Assembly (NCBI GenBank): GCA_035995025.1
Contig: DASYKY010000135.1
Coordinates: forward strand, 36,014-100,013
From: Actinophytocola sp035995025
GTDB lineage: Bacteria; Actinomycetota; Actinomycetes; Mycobacteriales; Pseudonocardiaceae
Direction of reading: 5' to 3'
Length of the DNA: 64,000 nucleotides
The notes under the pieces were generated by a model. It did no database searches and was not told the DNA's origin. It saw only the letters and a program-made list of their open reading frames with translations. A program made the position numbers and the translations under genes. Of the stretch, positions 22,451-30,296 are shown one piece after another (within the stretch, counting starts at the first letter, position 1; each line of letters opens with the position of its first letter).

Positions 22451-23251
22451 ATGACCTCTGCACGGCCGACCAACTGGGGTGGCGAGCCCGGCGAGTTCTG
22501 GGCCGCCAACGACCTGCGCTACGACGCCATGCTCGCCCCGCTCACCCCGCACCTGCTCGACGCCGCCGCCCTGACCCCGGCCGACCGGGTGCTCGACGTC
22601 GGGTGCGGCTGCGGCAACACCACCCGGCTCGCCGCGCGGCAGGCGGGCGAGGTCGTCGGTGTCGACGTGTCCGAGGCCATGCTCACCAGGGCCCGGCAGC
22701 GCACGGAGGAGGCGGGCCTCGTCAACGCCCGGTTCCTTCGGGGTGACGCGCAGACCACGCCGTTCGAGCCTGCCGACGTGGTGATGAGCCAGCTCGGGGT
22801 GATGTTCTTCGCCGACCCGGCCGCCGCGTTCGCGAACCTGCGCCGCACCGGCGGGCGGCTCGCTTTCCTGTGCTGGCAGCGCCTCGAGCTGAACGAGAAC
22901 CGGGTGGTCCTGCGCGAGGCACTGGGCGCGTACCTCGACATGCCCGCCCCGCATACGACGCGCGGCGCGCTGTCGCTGGCCGATCCGGACACGATCCGGT
23001 CGCTGCTGGGTGACGCCGGGTTCACCGACGTGGAGCTGCGCGACGTGCGCGAACCACTGCCGGCCGGCCGCGACGCCGACGACGCCGCCGCGTTCGCCCT
23101 GACCGAACCCTCGACCGCCGAGGGGCTGGCCGCCGCCGGGCCGGCCGCCGCCCGGCAGGCAGCGGACGCGCTGCGTTCGGCCTACGCTGCCCGGGAGACC
23201 CCCAAGGGGGTGCTGCTCGGCTCGGCCGCCTGGCTCGTGACGGCACGCTGA
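22451..23251 (+). CDS. Class I SAM-dependent methyltransferase
   Basis: A 266-aa protein with motif I 'VLDVGCGCGNTTRLAA' at ~45-60, motif II 'GVDVSEAMLTRARQR', and 'FLRGDAQTTPFEPADVVMSQLGVMFF' (motifs III/IV). The C-terminal half ('RLAFLCWQRLELNENRVVLREALGAYL') is typical of the UbiE/small-molecule methyltransferase group. Substrate unknown. No Shine-Dalgarno is obvious; TACGGT 13 nt upstream would allow a near-leaderless transcript. Confidence 0.9.
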   Translation: MTSARPTNWGGEPGEFWAANDLRYDAMLAPLTPHLLDAAALTPADRVLDVGCGCGNTTRLAARQAGEVVGVDVSEAMLTRARQRTEEAGLVNARFLRGDAQTTPFEPADVVMSQLGVMFFADPAAAFANLRRTGGRLAFLCWQRLELNENRVVLREALGAYLDMPAPHTTRGALSLADPDTIRSLLGDAGFTDVELRDVREPLPAGRDADDAAAFALTEPSTAEGLAAAGPAAARQAADALRSAYAARETPKGVLLGSAAWLVTAR

Positions 23252-23315
23252 GCGGGTAGGAACTTATCGGGGCGGGTACTCCGTTGTACGAAATGCGAAG
23301 GAAAGGACGGATCCC

Positions 23316-23519
23316 ATGCCTCTGCTGAGGAAGCTGACCGCGCTGGCCGGGACCGCTGCGGCCGCCCGTGCGTACGCGAAGAAGAACCCGGAGAAGGTGA
23401 ACAGGATGGCCAGCAAGGCCGGCGAGTTCATCGACAAACGCACCAAGGGCAAGTACCACGGCCAGATCGACAACGCCGTGCACAAGGTGCACAACGCCAC
23501 GGGGCCCAAGCAGCCCTGA
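23316..23519 (+). CDS. MT0933-like antitoxin/stress protein
   Basis: A 67-aa basic helical protein matching the MT0933 family: 'KKNPEKVNRMASKAGEFIDKRTKGKYHGQIDNAVHKVHN'. The family was named from the antitoxin of the MT0933 pair, but most members, including this one, have no adjacent toxin gene and behave like general stress proteins. AAGGAAAGGACGG precedes the ATG. GGGTAC at 23273 resembles a SigF -10, but no GTTT -35 is in place. Confidence 0.85.
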   Translation: MPLLRKLTALAGTAAAARAYAKKNPEKVNRMASKAGEFIDKRTKGKYHGQIDNAVHKVHNATGPKQP

Positions 23520-23531
23520 CGCGAGGCAGGC

Positions 23532-23990
23532 CTACGGGCTGACGGTGACCCGGACGTCGATGGCGGCGTCCGGGTCGAGGATCGAGTGCTCGTCGACCTC
23601 CGCGCGGTAGAGACGTAGCCGCGCGGCGCCGGTGACCCGGTCCGGCCCCCATTCGGTGTCCATCTCACGCACCGACCTCGCCGAGAACACCGCTATGCCG
23701 CGCTCGATCTCGGCCGGGTCCGTCACCCGCCCGGCGGTGGCCGACATGTACACCGCCTGCCCCGTGTTGGCCGCGACGGTGGAGTCGAACACGACCGCGG
23801 CGATCCGTGGCCGCGCCACGATGTTCCGCGAGTGCCGCGAGTCCGGGGCGGACACCCAGAACAGCTCCCGGTACGCCGCGTGCGCGAACCACACCGGCGA
23901 GGCCCACGGCGTGCCGTCGGCGGTGGCCGTCGCGAGCACGACGTAGGAGCTGGCGTCGAGAACCGACCGTGCGATGTCGTCATTCGTCAC
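23532..23990 (-). CDS. PPOX-class (pyridoxamine 5'-phosphate oxidase-like) flavin/F420 protein
   Basis: A 152-aa split beta-barrel: 'SYVVLATATADGTPWASPVWFAH' is the canonical first strand pair, and 'RELFWVSAPDSRHSRNIVARPRIAAVVFD' the second, with the conserved S-R-H-S-R-N segment contacting the cofactor phosphate. GTG 23990 is the start that matches family length; upstream residues read through the divergent gene's promoter. Likely an F420- or FMN-dependent reductase of unknown substrate. Confidence 0.87.
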   Translation of the reverse strand: MTNDDIARSVLDASSYVVLATATADGTPWASPVWFAHAAYRELFWVSAPDSRHSRNIVARPRIAAVVFDSTVAANTGQAVYMSATAGRVTDPAEIERGIAVFSARSVREMDTEWGPDRVTGAARLRLYRAEVDEHSILDPDAAIDVRVTVSP

Positions 23991-24075
23991 GGCTCGTGAG
24001 CCTATTTCACACCTGGTGCCCCGCGCGGTGCACGTCCTACACTTCCTCGCCCCCACCCGGGAGAGGAGAACCCCT

Positions 24076-24825
24076 GTGATCCGTAAGGTCACCACCGCCG
24101 CGATCGTCGCCGCGCTCGCGTCGGCCCTGCTGACCGCTGGCGCTGCCAGCGCGGGCGCCACGAGCGCCGGCGCGGACCGCCACCACGGCTCGACCAACGG
24201 CCCCTGCCACTACACCACGACCCCCGACGAGCCGGCCGCCCGGCCGGTGCCGCTGCCGCCCGATCCACATCGGACACCCAGCCACGGCACGGCGAAGGTC
24301 GACGTGTGGACGAGCGAGGGTGCGCTGCCCCTGTCCCTCGACCGCGAGATCGCGCCCTGCACCGTGCAGAGCTTCGTGCACCTCGCGCGGCACAGGTTCT
24401 ACGACCGCACCAGCTGCCACCGGCTGACCACGTACCCGACGCTGCAGGTGCTGCAGTGCGGCGACCCGACCTTCACCGGCGAGGGCGGCCCGGGCTACAA
24501 GTACAAGGACGAACTGCCGGTCGGCCTCGAGCCGGCGCCGACCGACCCGACCGGTGCGCGCAAGATCTACCCGCGCGGCGCGCTCGCGATGGCCAACGCC
24601 GGCCCGGACACCAACGGCAGCCAGTTCTTCCTCGTGTACGGCGCGGCCTACCTGCGCCCGGACTACACGATCTTCGGCACCATCGGCGACGCCGGCCTGG
24701 CGACCGTCGACCGCATCGCGGCGGGCGGCGTGCAGCCGACGCCGGAGGACCCGGCGCCGCTGGACGGCCCGCCTGTCATCCCGGCCGACCTGTTCAAGGT
24801 GAAGGTCCGCCACTCACATCACTGA
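24076..24825 (+). CDS. Secreted cyclophilin-type peptidyl-prolyl cis-trans isomerase
   Basis: A 249-aa protein. GTG 24076 follows GAGAGGAG. A signal peptide covers residues 1-~31 ('KVTTAAIVAALASALLTAG' then ASAGA). The cyclophilin core has 'IAPCTVQSFVHLARHRFYDRTSCHRLTT', 'LQVLQCGDPTFTGEGGPGYKYKDEL', 'GALAMANAGPDTNGSQFFLVYG' and 'FGTIGDAGLATVDRIAAGG'. The catalytic Arg of the usual FHRV is replaced within SCHRLT, which keeps the Arg. Predicted extracellular or cell-wall foldase. Two extra cysteines suggest a disulfide. Confidence 0.92.
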   Translation: MIRKVTTAAIVAALASALLTAGAASAGATSAGADRHHGSTNGPCHYTTTPDEPAARPVPLPPDPHRTPSHGTAKVDVWTSEGALPLSLDREIAPCTVQSFVHLARHRFYDRTSCHRLTTYPTLQVLQCGDPTFTGEGGPGYKYKDELPVGLEPAPTDPTGARKIYPRGALAMANAGPDTNGSQFFLVYGAAYLRPDYTIFGTIGDAGLATVDRIAAGGVQPTPEDPAPLDGPPVIPADLFKVKVRHSHH

Positions 24826-24859
24826 CGTCTCCGACGTCTCCGACGTCACTGACTTGACG

Positions 24860-24910
24860 CGCCCGCGCGCTCGCGTGCCCACTAGGCGAACGAGCGCGCG
24901 GGCGTCCTTT
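24860..24910 (+). terminator. Rho-independent terminator after the cyclophilin gene
   Basis: CGCCCGCGCGCTCG (24860-24873) pairs with CGAGCGCGCGGGCG (24891-24904) around a 17-nt loop and is followed by TCCTTTT. Before it, 24829-24846 holds a run of CCGACGTCT-type 9-bp repeats. The remaining sequence up to 25082 shows nothing else. Confidence 0.85.
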
Positions 24911-25082
24911 TCGGACAGCCGGACCCGGGACGCGAAACCGCAGGTCGTCAAGGGTCTTTCACATCGTGGGAACTCGACCGGATTCACTCGCTCGGCGGAA
25001 GATATTCACGGGATCGCGAGTTGGGATGGGAACCGGAGGGCCCGGGCCAGGGCCACCACACCGCTACCGCCGGGAGTTTCCC

Positions 25083-26450
25083 ATGTCCACAACCGAAACG
25101 CGGCGGCCACGATCCCGCCGCAACACCGTTTTCGGCATCGCCGTGCTCGCCGGGCTCGTGCTCGGCGCGCTGCTCGGCTTCATCGCCAAACAGGCCGACG
25201 TGGCCTGGCTCGCTACCACGCTGTCCCGCATCGGCGAGACCTTCGTCAGCCTGGTGCAGTTCACCGTCATCCCGCTGGTGTTCACCGCGATCGTCGTGGG
25301 CATCACGAGCCTGCGCCACCTCGGCGGCCCGCGCACGGCGGCCCGGCTGGGCGGCCGGACGCTGCTGTGGTTCGCGATCACCTCGCTGATCGCCGTGCTG
25401 ATCGGCATCGCGGTCGGCACGATCGGCAACCTCGGCGCGGGCGTGTCCGTGCGGCCGTCCGACGACGCGGTCGCCGACATCGCCGCCCGCGCGCAGGGCG
25501 ACTGGTGGTCGTTCATCCAGTCGATCGTGCCGACGAACCTGTTCACCTCGTTCGCCGAGGGCCAGGTGCTGCAGGTGGTGTTCATCGCGCTGCTCGTCGG
25601 CGGCGCCGCCTACGCACTTGGCGAGCGGGCCGAGCCGTTCGTGAACTTCAACCGCGCGGCGTTCGACATCATCCAGAAGGTGCTCGGCTGGATCATCTGG
25701 CTCGCCCCGATCGGCGTGCTCGGCCTGCTGGGCAACGCGTTCGCCAGCTACGGCAACGAGTTCTTCGCGCCGCTGGTGTCGCTCGTCGTCGCGGTGTACC
25801 TGGGCTGCGCGATCATGCTGTTCGTGGTCTACCCGGTGCTGCTGCGGTTCGTCGGCCGGGTCAACCCGCTGACGTTCTTCCGCAAGTCGTGGACCGCGCT
25901 GCAGTTCGCGTTCGTGTCGCAGTCCTCGGGCGCCACACTGCCGCTGTCGCGCCAGGCCGCGGTGAACCTCGGGGTGCCGCGCGGCTATGCGAGCTTCGCG
26001 GTGCCGCTGGGCACGACGACCAAGATGGACGGTTGCGCGGCGGTGTTCCCGGCGATCACGACCATCTTCATCGCCAACATGTTCAACCTGTCGCTGGGCT
26101 TCGGCGACTACGTGCTGATCGTGCTGGTGGCCGTGTTCGGCTCGCTGGCCACCGCGGGCACGACCGGCTGGTTCACGATGCTGACGCTGACCCTGGCCGC
26201 GGTGAACCTGCCGGCCGAGGTGATCGCCACCGGCGTCGCGATCGTGTTCGCCATCAACCCGATCCTGGACATGATGCGCACGGCGACGAACGTGGCCGGG
26301 CAGATCACCGTGCCGATCCTGGTCGCCCGCGGCTCGGGCATCCTCGACGACGCCGTGCTGCACGACTCCGCGGACGTCCCGCTGCTCGACGAGGACCGCG
26401 CGGACGACGAGCGGCCCGCCCCGCGCGAGCCGGCCACCGCGAGCGCCTGA
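25083..26450 (+). CDS. Dicarboxylate/amino acid:cation symporter (DAACS family)
   Basis: A 455-aa membrane protein with the glutamate/C4-dicarboxylate carrier motifs: 'SQSSGATLPLSRQAAVNLG' (HP1-type serine-rich loop), 'VPLGTTTKMDGCAAV' (the TM7 NMDGT-like cation site, here KMDGC), and 'INPILDMMRTATNV' (TM8, with the substrate-binding D, R and N). An N-terminal Arg-rich cytoplasmic stretch precedes TM1. Imports dicarboxylates or acidic amino acids with Na+/H+. Start 25083 follows GGGAG. Ends with an acidic tail. Confidence 0.93.
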   Translation: MSTTETRRPRSRRNTVFGIAVLAGLVLGALLGFIAKQADVAWLATTLSRIGETFVSLVQFTVIPLVFTAIVVGITSLRHLGGPRTAARLGGRTLLWFAITSLIAVLIGIAVGTIGNLGAGVSVRPSDDAVADIAARAQGDWWSFIQSIVPTNLFTSFAEGQVLQVVFIALLVGGAAYALGERAEPFVNFNRAAFDIIQKVLGWIIWLAPIGVLGLLGNAFASYGNEFFAPLVSLVVAVYLGCAIMLFVVYPVLLRFVGRVNPLTFFRKSWTALQFAFVSQSSGATLPLSRQAAVNLGVPRGYASFAVPLGTTTKMDGCAAVFPAITTIFIANMFNLSLGFGDYVLIVLVAVFGSLATAGTTGWFTMLTLTLAAVNLPAEVIATGVAIVFAINPILDMMRTATNVAGQITVPILVARGSGILDDAVLHDSADVPLLDEDRADDERPAPREPATASA

Positions 26451-26466
26451 CCGTCCACTTCAGACA

Positions 26467-26503
26467 CACGAACGCCGGTGCCCGCTGGGCACCGGCGTTC
26501 GTG
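26467..26503. terminator. Bidirectional terminator hairpin
   Basis: A perfect 17-bp stem, 26467-26483 with 26487-26503, separated by a 3-nt loop, lying between the convergent symporter and HesB-like genes. Confidence 0.88.
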
Positions 26504-26511
26504 GCGTTCGG

Positions 26512-26808
26512 TCAGGAGGCTCGTTCGAGCACGGCGAAGTTCAGCTGGCCCTCGCCATCCTGTTGCACGTCAAGCACCTTGTCGGACAAGTAGTCCGCGG
26601 CCTCCTCCTCGAGGAACACGTGCGCTCCGGTGTCCGCCGTGACGACCTCGTCTCCCTCGACGGGCGCCGACGCCACGGTGAGCGCCAGCGCAGCCTGCGA
26701 GTCCGACTGCGCCCGCATCGAGAACCGCAGTCCGCCCTGGTCCTCGACCCCACCTTGTGCGGTCAGCGCCGTGATCGCCTCGGCTGCCGCTTCCGTAACC
26801 GCCAACAT
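26512..26808 (-). CDS. HesB/IscA-like protein without cysteines
   Basis: A 98-aa protein with the A-type carrier fold pattern: 'LAVTEAAAEAITALTAQGGVEDQGGLRFSMRA', then 'ADTGAHVFLEEEAADYLSDKVLDVQ' and 'GQLNFAVLE'. True IscA/HesB proteins bind Fe-S clusters through three invariant cysteines (one mid-chain, a C-x-C near the end); this protein has none, so cluster transfer is unlikely. Start 26808 follows AAGGAAGGAG. Similar Cys-free HesB-like proteins occur in actinobacteria with unknown role. Divergent from the RsbW-SigF operon. Confidence 0.82.
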   Translation of the reverse strand: MLAVTEAAAEAITALTAQGGVEDQGGLRFSMRAQSDSQAALALTVASAPVEGDEVVTADTGAHVFLEEEAADYLSDKVLDVQQDGEGQLNFAVLERAS

Positions 26809-26923
26809 ATTGGCTCCTTCCTTCGACGGCGTGCGCATTCCAACTTAGGGGGCTCGCCCGGCGCGCGCCGCGTAACGCCGCTCGACGTGGCCCGTTTCAC
26901 GGTAATGTCGCCGGTCGCAGGTG

Positions 26924-26949
26924 GTTTTCGAACTGAACATCGTGGGTAT
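26924..26949 (+). promoter_or_regulatory. SigF-type promoter of the rsbW-sigF operon
   Basis: GTTT (26924-26927), 16-nt spacer, GGGTAT (26944-26949): an exact match to the actinobacterial SigB/SigF consensus GTTT-N15-17-GGGTAT. A second GGGTAT at 26957-26962 has no GTTT at the right distance. It implies positive autoregulation of sigF. Confidence 0.85.
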
Positions 26950-26972
26950 GAATCGTGGGTATGAGGAGCAGC

Positions 26973-27386
26973 ATGACCGTGGGAGACGGGGCAGGCAGCC
27001 CTGACGAGATCGAGTTGCGACTAGGCGCCGAGCTCACGAACCTGCCCATCATCCGATCGCTGACCTCGAGCATCGCGATGCGCGCCGACTTCGACCTGGA
27101 CGCGATCGCCGACCTGAAGCTGGCCGTCGACGAGGCCTGCTCGACCCTCATCACGCGGGCAGCGCCGGACGCGACGCTGCGCTGCACGTTCAAGGTGAGC
27201 AAGGACGAGATCCGGTTCGTGATCAGCATCCGCTCCACCAGCGACGAGCGGCCCAGCAGCGACTCGTTCGGCTGGCGCGTGCTGACGACGCTGACCGACC
27301 ACGCCGACAGCTGGGTCGAGCCGGACGGCGGGCAGCACCTGGTCAACATCGAAGTCGCCAAGCGCCGTGCGGACGGTCCAGCGTGA
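26973..27386 (+). CDS. rsbW: Anti-sigma factor / serine kinase, RsbW-UsfX type
   Basis: A 137-aa HATPase_c-type protein: 'DFDLDAIADLKLAVDEACSTLITRAAPDATLRCTF' carries the N-box E-A-C (for E-x-x-x-N); 'SSDSFGWRVLTTLTDHADSWVEPDGG' is the G2 region. It resembles UsfX, the SigF anti-sigma factor of mycobacteria, whose N-box Asn can also be substituted, so kinase activity is uncertain. ATG 26973 follows GAGGAG. Overlaps sigF by GTGA. Normally released by an anti-sigma antagonist; the STAS protein at 2796 is one candidate but lacks the phosphorylatable Ser. Confidence 0.9.
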   Translation: MTVGDGAGSPDEIELRLGAELTNLPIIRSLTSSIAMRADFDLDAIADLKLAVDEACSTLITRAAPDATLRCTFKVSKDEIRFVISIRSTSDERPSSDSFGWRVLTTLTDHADSWVEPDGGQHLVNIEVAKRRADGPA

Positions 27387-28186
27387 CCGAGACGGACAGT
27401 TCGCAGTCGAAGCGGGACACCCCGGAGACCGGCTACGAACACCTGGCGCCGCTGTTCGAACAGATGGCGGCGCTCGAGGCGGAGGACCCCGACCGGGCGG
27501 AGCTGCGCAACAAGCTCGTCACGGGTCACCTGCCGCTGGCCGAGCACATCGCGGCGCGGTTCTCCAACCGCGGCGTGCCGCGCGAGGACCTGGTGCAGGT
27601 CGCCACGCTCGGCCTGATCAACGCGGTCGACCGCTTCCAGCCCGACCGCGGCACGGACTTCCTCTCCTTCGCCGTGCCCACGGTGATGGGCGAGGTCCGC
27701 CGCCACTTCCGCGATGCCAGCTGGTCGATGCACGTGCCGCGGCGGTTGAAGGAGCTGAACCTGGCCATCAACTCGGCCAGCGCGGAGCTGTCGCAGCGGC
27801 TGGGCCGCGCGCCGACCCCGTCGGAGCTCTCCCGGCATCTGGACCTGAGCCAGGAGCAGGTGTACGAGGGCCTCGAGGCGGGCAACGCGTACCACTCGAT
27901 GTCCCTCGACGAGGCGCTGTCGCCGGACGCGGACTCGGACTCCCTGGGCGAGACCCTCGGCGAGACGGACTCCGCTCTGGACGGCGTGGACGACTACGAG
28001 TCGCTGCGCCCGCTCATCGAGCGCCTGCCGGAGCGCGAGCGGATGATCCTCACGCTGCGGTTCTTCCGCCACATGACCCAGACCCAGATCGCCGAGCGCA
28101 TCGGCATCTCGCAGATGCACGTCTCCCGCCTGCTGGCCCGCACCCTGGAACAGCTCCGCGAAGGCATGCTCAACGAAGAGGAGTGA
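27383..28186 (+). CDS. sigF: Stress/development sigma factor SigF/SigB-type
   Basis: A 267-aa type 3 sigma-70 factor with regions 2, 3 and 4: 'NRGVPREDLVQVATLGLINAVDRFQPDRGTDFLSFAVPTVMGEVRRHFRD' (2.1-2.4), 'LGRAPTPSELSRHLDLSQEQVYEGLEAG' (3) and 'LRPLIERLPERERMILTLRFFRHMTQTQIAERIGISQMHVSRLLART' (4). Coupled to rsbW by a GTGA overlap and controlled by its own GTTT-N16-GGGTAT promoter. Directs general stress or late-growth genes, probably including several small stress-type proteins nearby (DUF6325, MT0933-like). Confidence 0.95.
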   Translation: MTETDSSQSKRDTPETGYEHLAPLFEQMAALEAEDPDRAELRNKLVTGHLPLAEHIAARFSNRGVPREDLVQVATLGLINAVDRFQPDRGTDFLSFAVPTVMGEVRRHFRDASWSMHVPRRLKELNLAINSASAELSQRLGRAPTPSELSRHLDLSQEQVYEGLEAGNAYHSMSLDEALSPDADSDSLGETLGETDSALDGVDDYESLRPLIERLPERERMILTLRFFRHMTQTQIAERIGISQMHVSRLLARTLEQLREGMLNEEE

Positions 28187-28221
28187 CGGCCGGCGCCGCG
28201 GCTCACCCGCGGCGCCGGCCG
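28187..28221. terminator. Bidirectional terminator between sigF and ku
   Basis: A perfect 15-bp stem starting at the base after the sigF stop: 28187-28201 pairs with 28207-28221 around a 5-nt loop. The two genes are convergent. Confidence 0.85.
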
Positions 28222-28226
28222 CCGGC

Positions 28227-29117
28227 TCAGCTCGGTGTGCGGGTGCGGCCGGCCGCCTCCCTGGCCGACGCGCTGGCCGACGCGCTCTCCTCCGCCGCGC
28301 GGTCCTCGGCCGCCCGCGCCGAGGCCACCGCGTCACGCGGCGCCGCCCCCGCGCGCTTCTCCGCCAGCGTGGCCCGCAGCGCGGTCACGAGGTCGGCCAC
28401 TCCCTCGTCCTGTGCGACGGCCGTCGGCTCGACGACCTCGTCGCCGTCGATCTTCGCCTGCACCAGGGCCTGCAGGGCCTCCCGGTACCCGTCGGCGTAG
28501 CGGCCGGGCGTGAACGACTCGCTCAGGGCGTCGATCAGCAGCGTCATCTCGCGCAGCTCCGAAGGCGAGGTCGCCACCTCCTGGTGCAGGAACGGGAAGT
28601 CCGGCGTGCGGATCTCGTCCGGCCACAGCATCGTCTCCAGCACGATCACCTGGTCGCGGATCCGCAGCACGCCCAGCGACTCCCGCCCGCGCAGCGCGAT
28701 CTTCACCACCGCCACCCGGCCGGACTGCTGCAGCGCCTCGCTGAACAGCACGTACGGCTTCGTGCCCGCCGGCTCCGGCTCCAGGTGGTAGCTGCGCGCG
28801 AAGTAGATCGGGTCGATCTCCGCCAGCGGCGCGAACGCCTGCACGTCGATGGCCCGCGACGTGGGCAGCGGCAGCTTCGCCAGGTCCTCGTCGGTGAGCA
28901 CGACCGTCTCCCCGCCCGGCAGGACGTACCCGCGGGCGAGCTCGTCCCCGCCGACCGTCGCGCCGTCGACCTCGCAGACCTTGCGGTGCCGGACCCGGCC
29001 CCCGTCGATCACGTGCACCTGGTGCAGGCCGGTCGTGTGCTCCTCGGTGGCGCCGTAGGCACGCACCGGGATCGCGGCCGCACCGATGCGGATCGAGCCG
29101 TTCCAGACGCTTCGCAT
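28227..29117 (-). CDS. ku: Ku protein (non-homologous end joining)
   Basis: A 296-aa bacterial Ku: 'MRSVWNGSIRIGAAAIPVRAYGATEE' (N-terminal strand), 'DPIYFARSYHLEPEPAGTKPYVLFSEALQQSGRVAVVKIALRGRE' (bridge region) and 'SFTPGRYADGYREALQALVQAKIDG' (C-terminal core). A low-complexity Ala/Arg/Glu tail follows, typical of actinobacterial Ku and implicated in ligase D and DNA contact. Binds double-strand ends as a homodimer and recruits LigD, which is not in this window. Confidence 0.95.
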   Translation of the reverse strand: MRSVWNGSIRIGAAAIPVRAYGATEEHTTGLHQVHVIDGGRVRHRKVCEVDGATVGGDELARGYVLPGGETVVLTDEDLAKLPLPTSRAIDVQAFAPLAEIDPIYFARSYHLEPEPAGTKPYVLFSEALQQSGRVAVVKIALRGRESLGVLRIRDQVIVLETMLWPDEIRTPDFPFLHQEVATSPSELREMTLLIDALSESFTPGRYADGYREALQALVQAKIDGDEVVEPTAVAQDEGVADLVTALRATLAEKRAGAAPRDAVASARAAEDRAAEESASASASAREAAGRTRTPS

Positions 29118-29189
29118 GTGTTCCTCCCGATCGACGACACATGCAGGCTATAGCGGCTCACGCGCAGGTCACAGCGCCAAACGGGTGCA

Positions 29190-29480
29190 TTATTCGAACA
29201 GATGTTCACCCTCTGCGAGGGCGTCAGCGGCATGCCCGGCGGCCCGCGCGGCGGCTCGCAGGACCTCGGCGAGCGCGACCCGGTCGGCGGCCGGCACGAC
29301 GTCCAGATGCCCCGCGAGCCGCTCGAGCGTCACGGCGATGTGCCGCTGCCCGGACACGAGCTGCGACACCACCTGAGCGAGATCGTCCGGCGGCCCGGGA
29401 TCGGCCGCGAGCTCGGCGGCACAGGACTCCAGGTGCGACGTCAGCACCGTGGCCGGAAGGATCAGCTCGCGACCCGCCAA
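29190..29480 (-). CDS. 96-aa helical protein, unknown
   Basis: TTG 29480 lies 8 nt behind GGAGGGCGG, which decides the start; longer in-frame forms are Arg/Pro noise. The protein is predicted all-helical ('TVLTSHLESCAAELAADPGPPDDLAQVVSQLVSGQRHIAVTLERLAGHL' then an Ala-rich helix) with no recognised domain. Likely cytoplasmic. The divergent GNAT gene starts 185 bp away; that gap shows no clear feature. Confidence 0.6.
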   Translation of the reverse strand: MAGRELILPATVLTSHLESCAAELAADPGPPDDLAQVVSQLVSGQRHIAVTLERLAGHLDVVPAADRVALAEVLRAAARAAGHAADALAEGEHLFE

Positions 29481-29665
29481 CTGGCACCGCCCTCCACCTC
29501 GGGGACGCGACGATGTTCCCACCTCAGAACCCGGACGGAAGCCCGACACGCTCAGGGCACCTCGGCGCCGCGGGCGGACGCCGAGTAGGAGCACCAGCAC
29601 CAACTCCAGGCCTGGATCGGAAATTCGGTCCACACCCACACTCCCGTCCTGACAGGATCCGGGAC

Positions 29666-30286
29666 ATGGATCCCGCCACCCACCCCGGTATGGACGCCGG
29701 TATGGAAATCGTCGCGGAGACCGACCGGCTCGTGCTGCGCCGGTTCACCAGGAGCGACCCCGAACTGCTCGTCGAACTCGACGGCGATCCCGCGGTCATG
29801 CGCTTCCTCACCGGCGGGCAGACCACCTCGCGCGTGCGCGTGGAGACCGCGCTGCTACCCGCCATCCTCCGCGACTACGACCGCTACCCGGGCTTCGGCG
29901 CCTTCGCCACGCACACCAAGGCGGACGGCGAGTTCATCGGCTGGTGCATGCTCGTGCCCGGGTCCGAGGGCCCGCCCGGCGAGGCCGAGCTGGGCTACCG
30001 GCTGCGCAAGGCCGCCTGGGGCAGGGGGTACGCCGCAGAGGGCTCGCGCGCACTGATCGAGTACGGGTTCACCGCGCGCGGGCTCACCCGGATCTTCGCC
30101 GAGACCATGGCCGTCAACACGCAGTCGCGGCGGGTCATGGAGAAGGTCGGCCTGCACTACGAGCTCACCTACATCCCGCCGTTCGCGCCGATCGAGGGTT
30201 CCGAGCACGGCGAGGTCCGGTACGTCCTCGACTACGCGGAGTGGCAAGCCGCAAGGCAGCGCAAGAACTTGCAGGAGTTGTCGTAG
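29666..30286 (+). CDS. GNAT N-acetyltransferase
   Basis: A 206-aa RimJ/RimL-like acetyltransferase: 'TDRLVLRRFTRSDPELLVELDGDPAVMRFLTGG' at the N-terminus, 'AELGYRLRKAAWGRGYAAEGSRALIEYGF' with the Q/R-x-x-G-R-G-Y-A acetyl-CoA loop, and 'RIFAETMAVNTQSRRVMEKVGLHYE'. ATG 29666 is the first start; ATG 29702 ('MEIVAETDRL') would match the family length equally well. Its last codons overlap the operator/promoter of the LacI gene downstream. Confidence 0.88.
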   Translation: MDPATHPGMDAGMEIVAETDRLVLRRFTRSDPELLVELDGDPAVMRFLTGGQTTSRVRVETALLPAILRDYDRYPGFGAFATHTKADGEFIGWCMLVPGSEGPPGEAELGYRLRKAAWGRGYAAEGSRALIEYGFTARGLTRIFAETMAVNTQSRRVMEKVGLHYELTYIPPFAPIEGSEHGEVRYVLDYAEWQAARQRKNLQELS

Positions 30287-30289
30287 AGT
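30261..30289 (+). promoter_or_regulatory. Operator-promoter of the LacI-type regulator
   Basis: An inverted repeat GCAAG-AA-CTTGC (30261-30272) followed by AGGAG and a -10-like TAGAGT (30284-30289) ending 7 nt before the ATG, so the transcript may be leaderless. The CTTGCAG word matches the repeats bound by Streptomyces MalR. Suggests autoregulation. Confidence 0.45.
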
Positions 30290-30296
30290 TGCGGAC

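Noticed and set aside
23316..23519. Toxin-antitoxin pair
   Set aside because: The MT0933-like protein has no adjacent toxin-type gene; the next gene is a PPOX-fold protein on the other strand.
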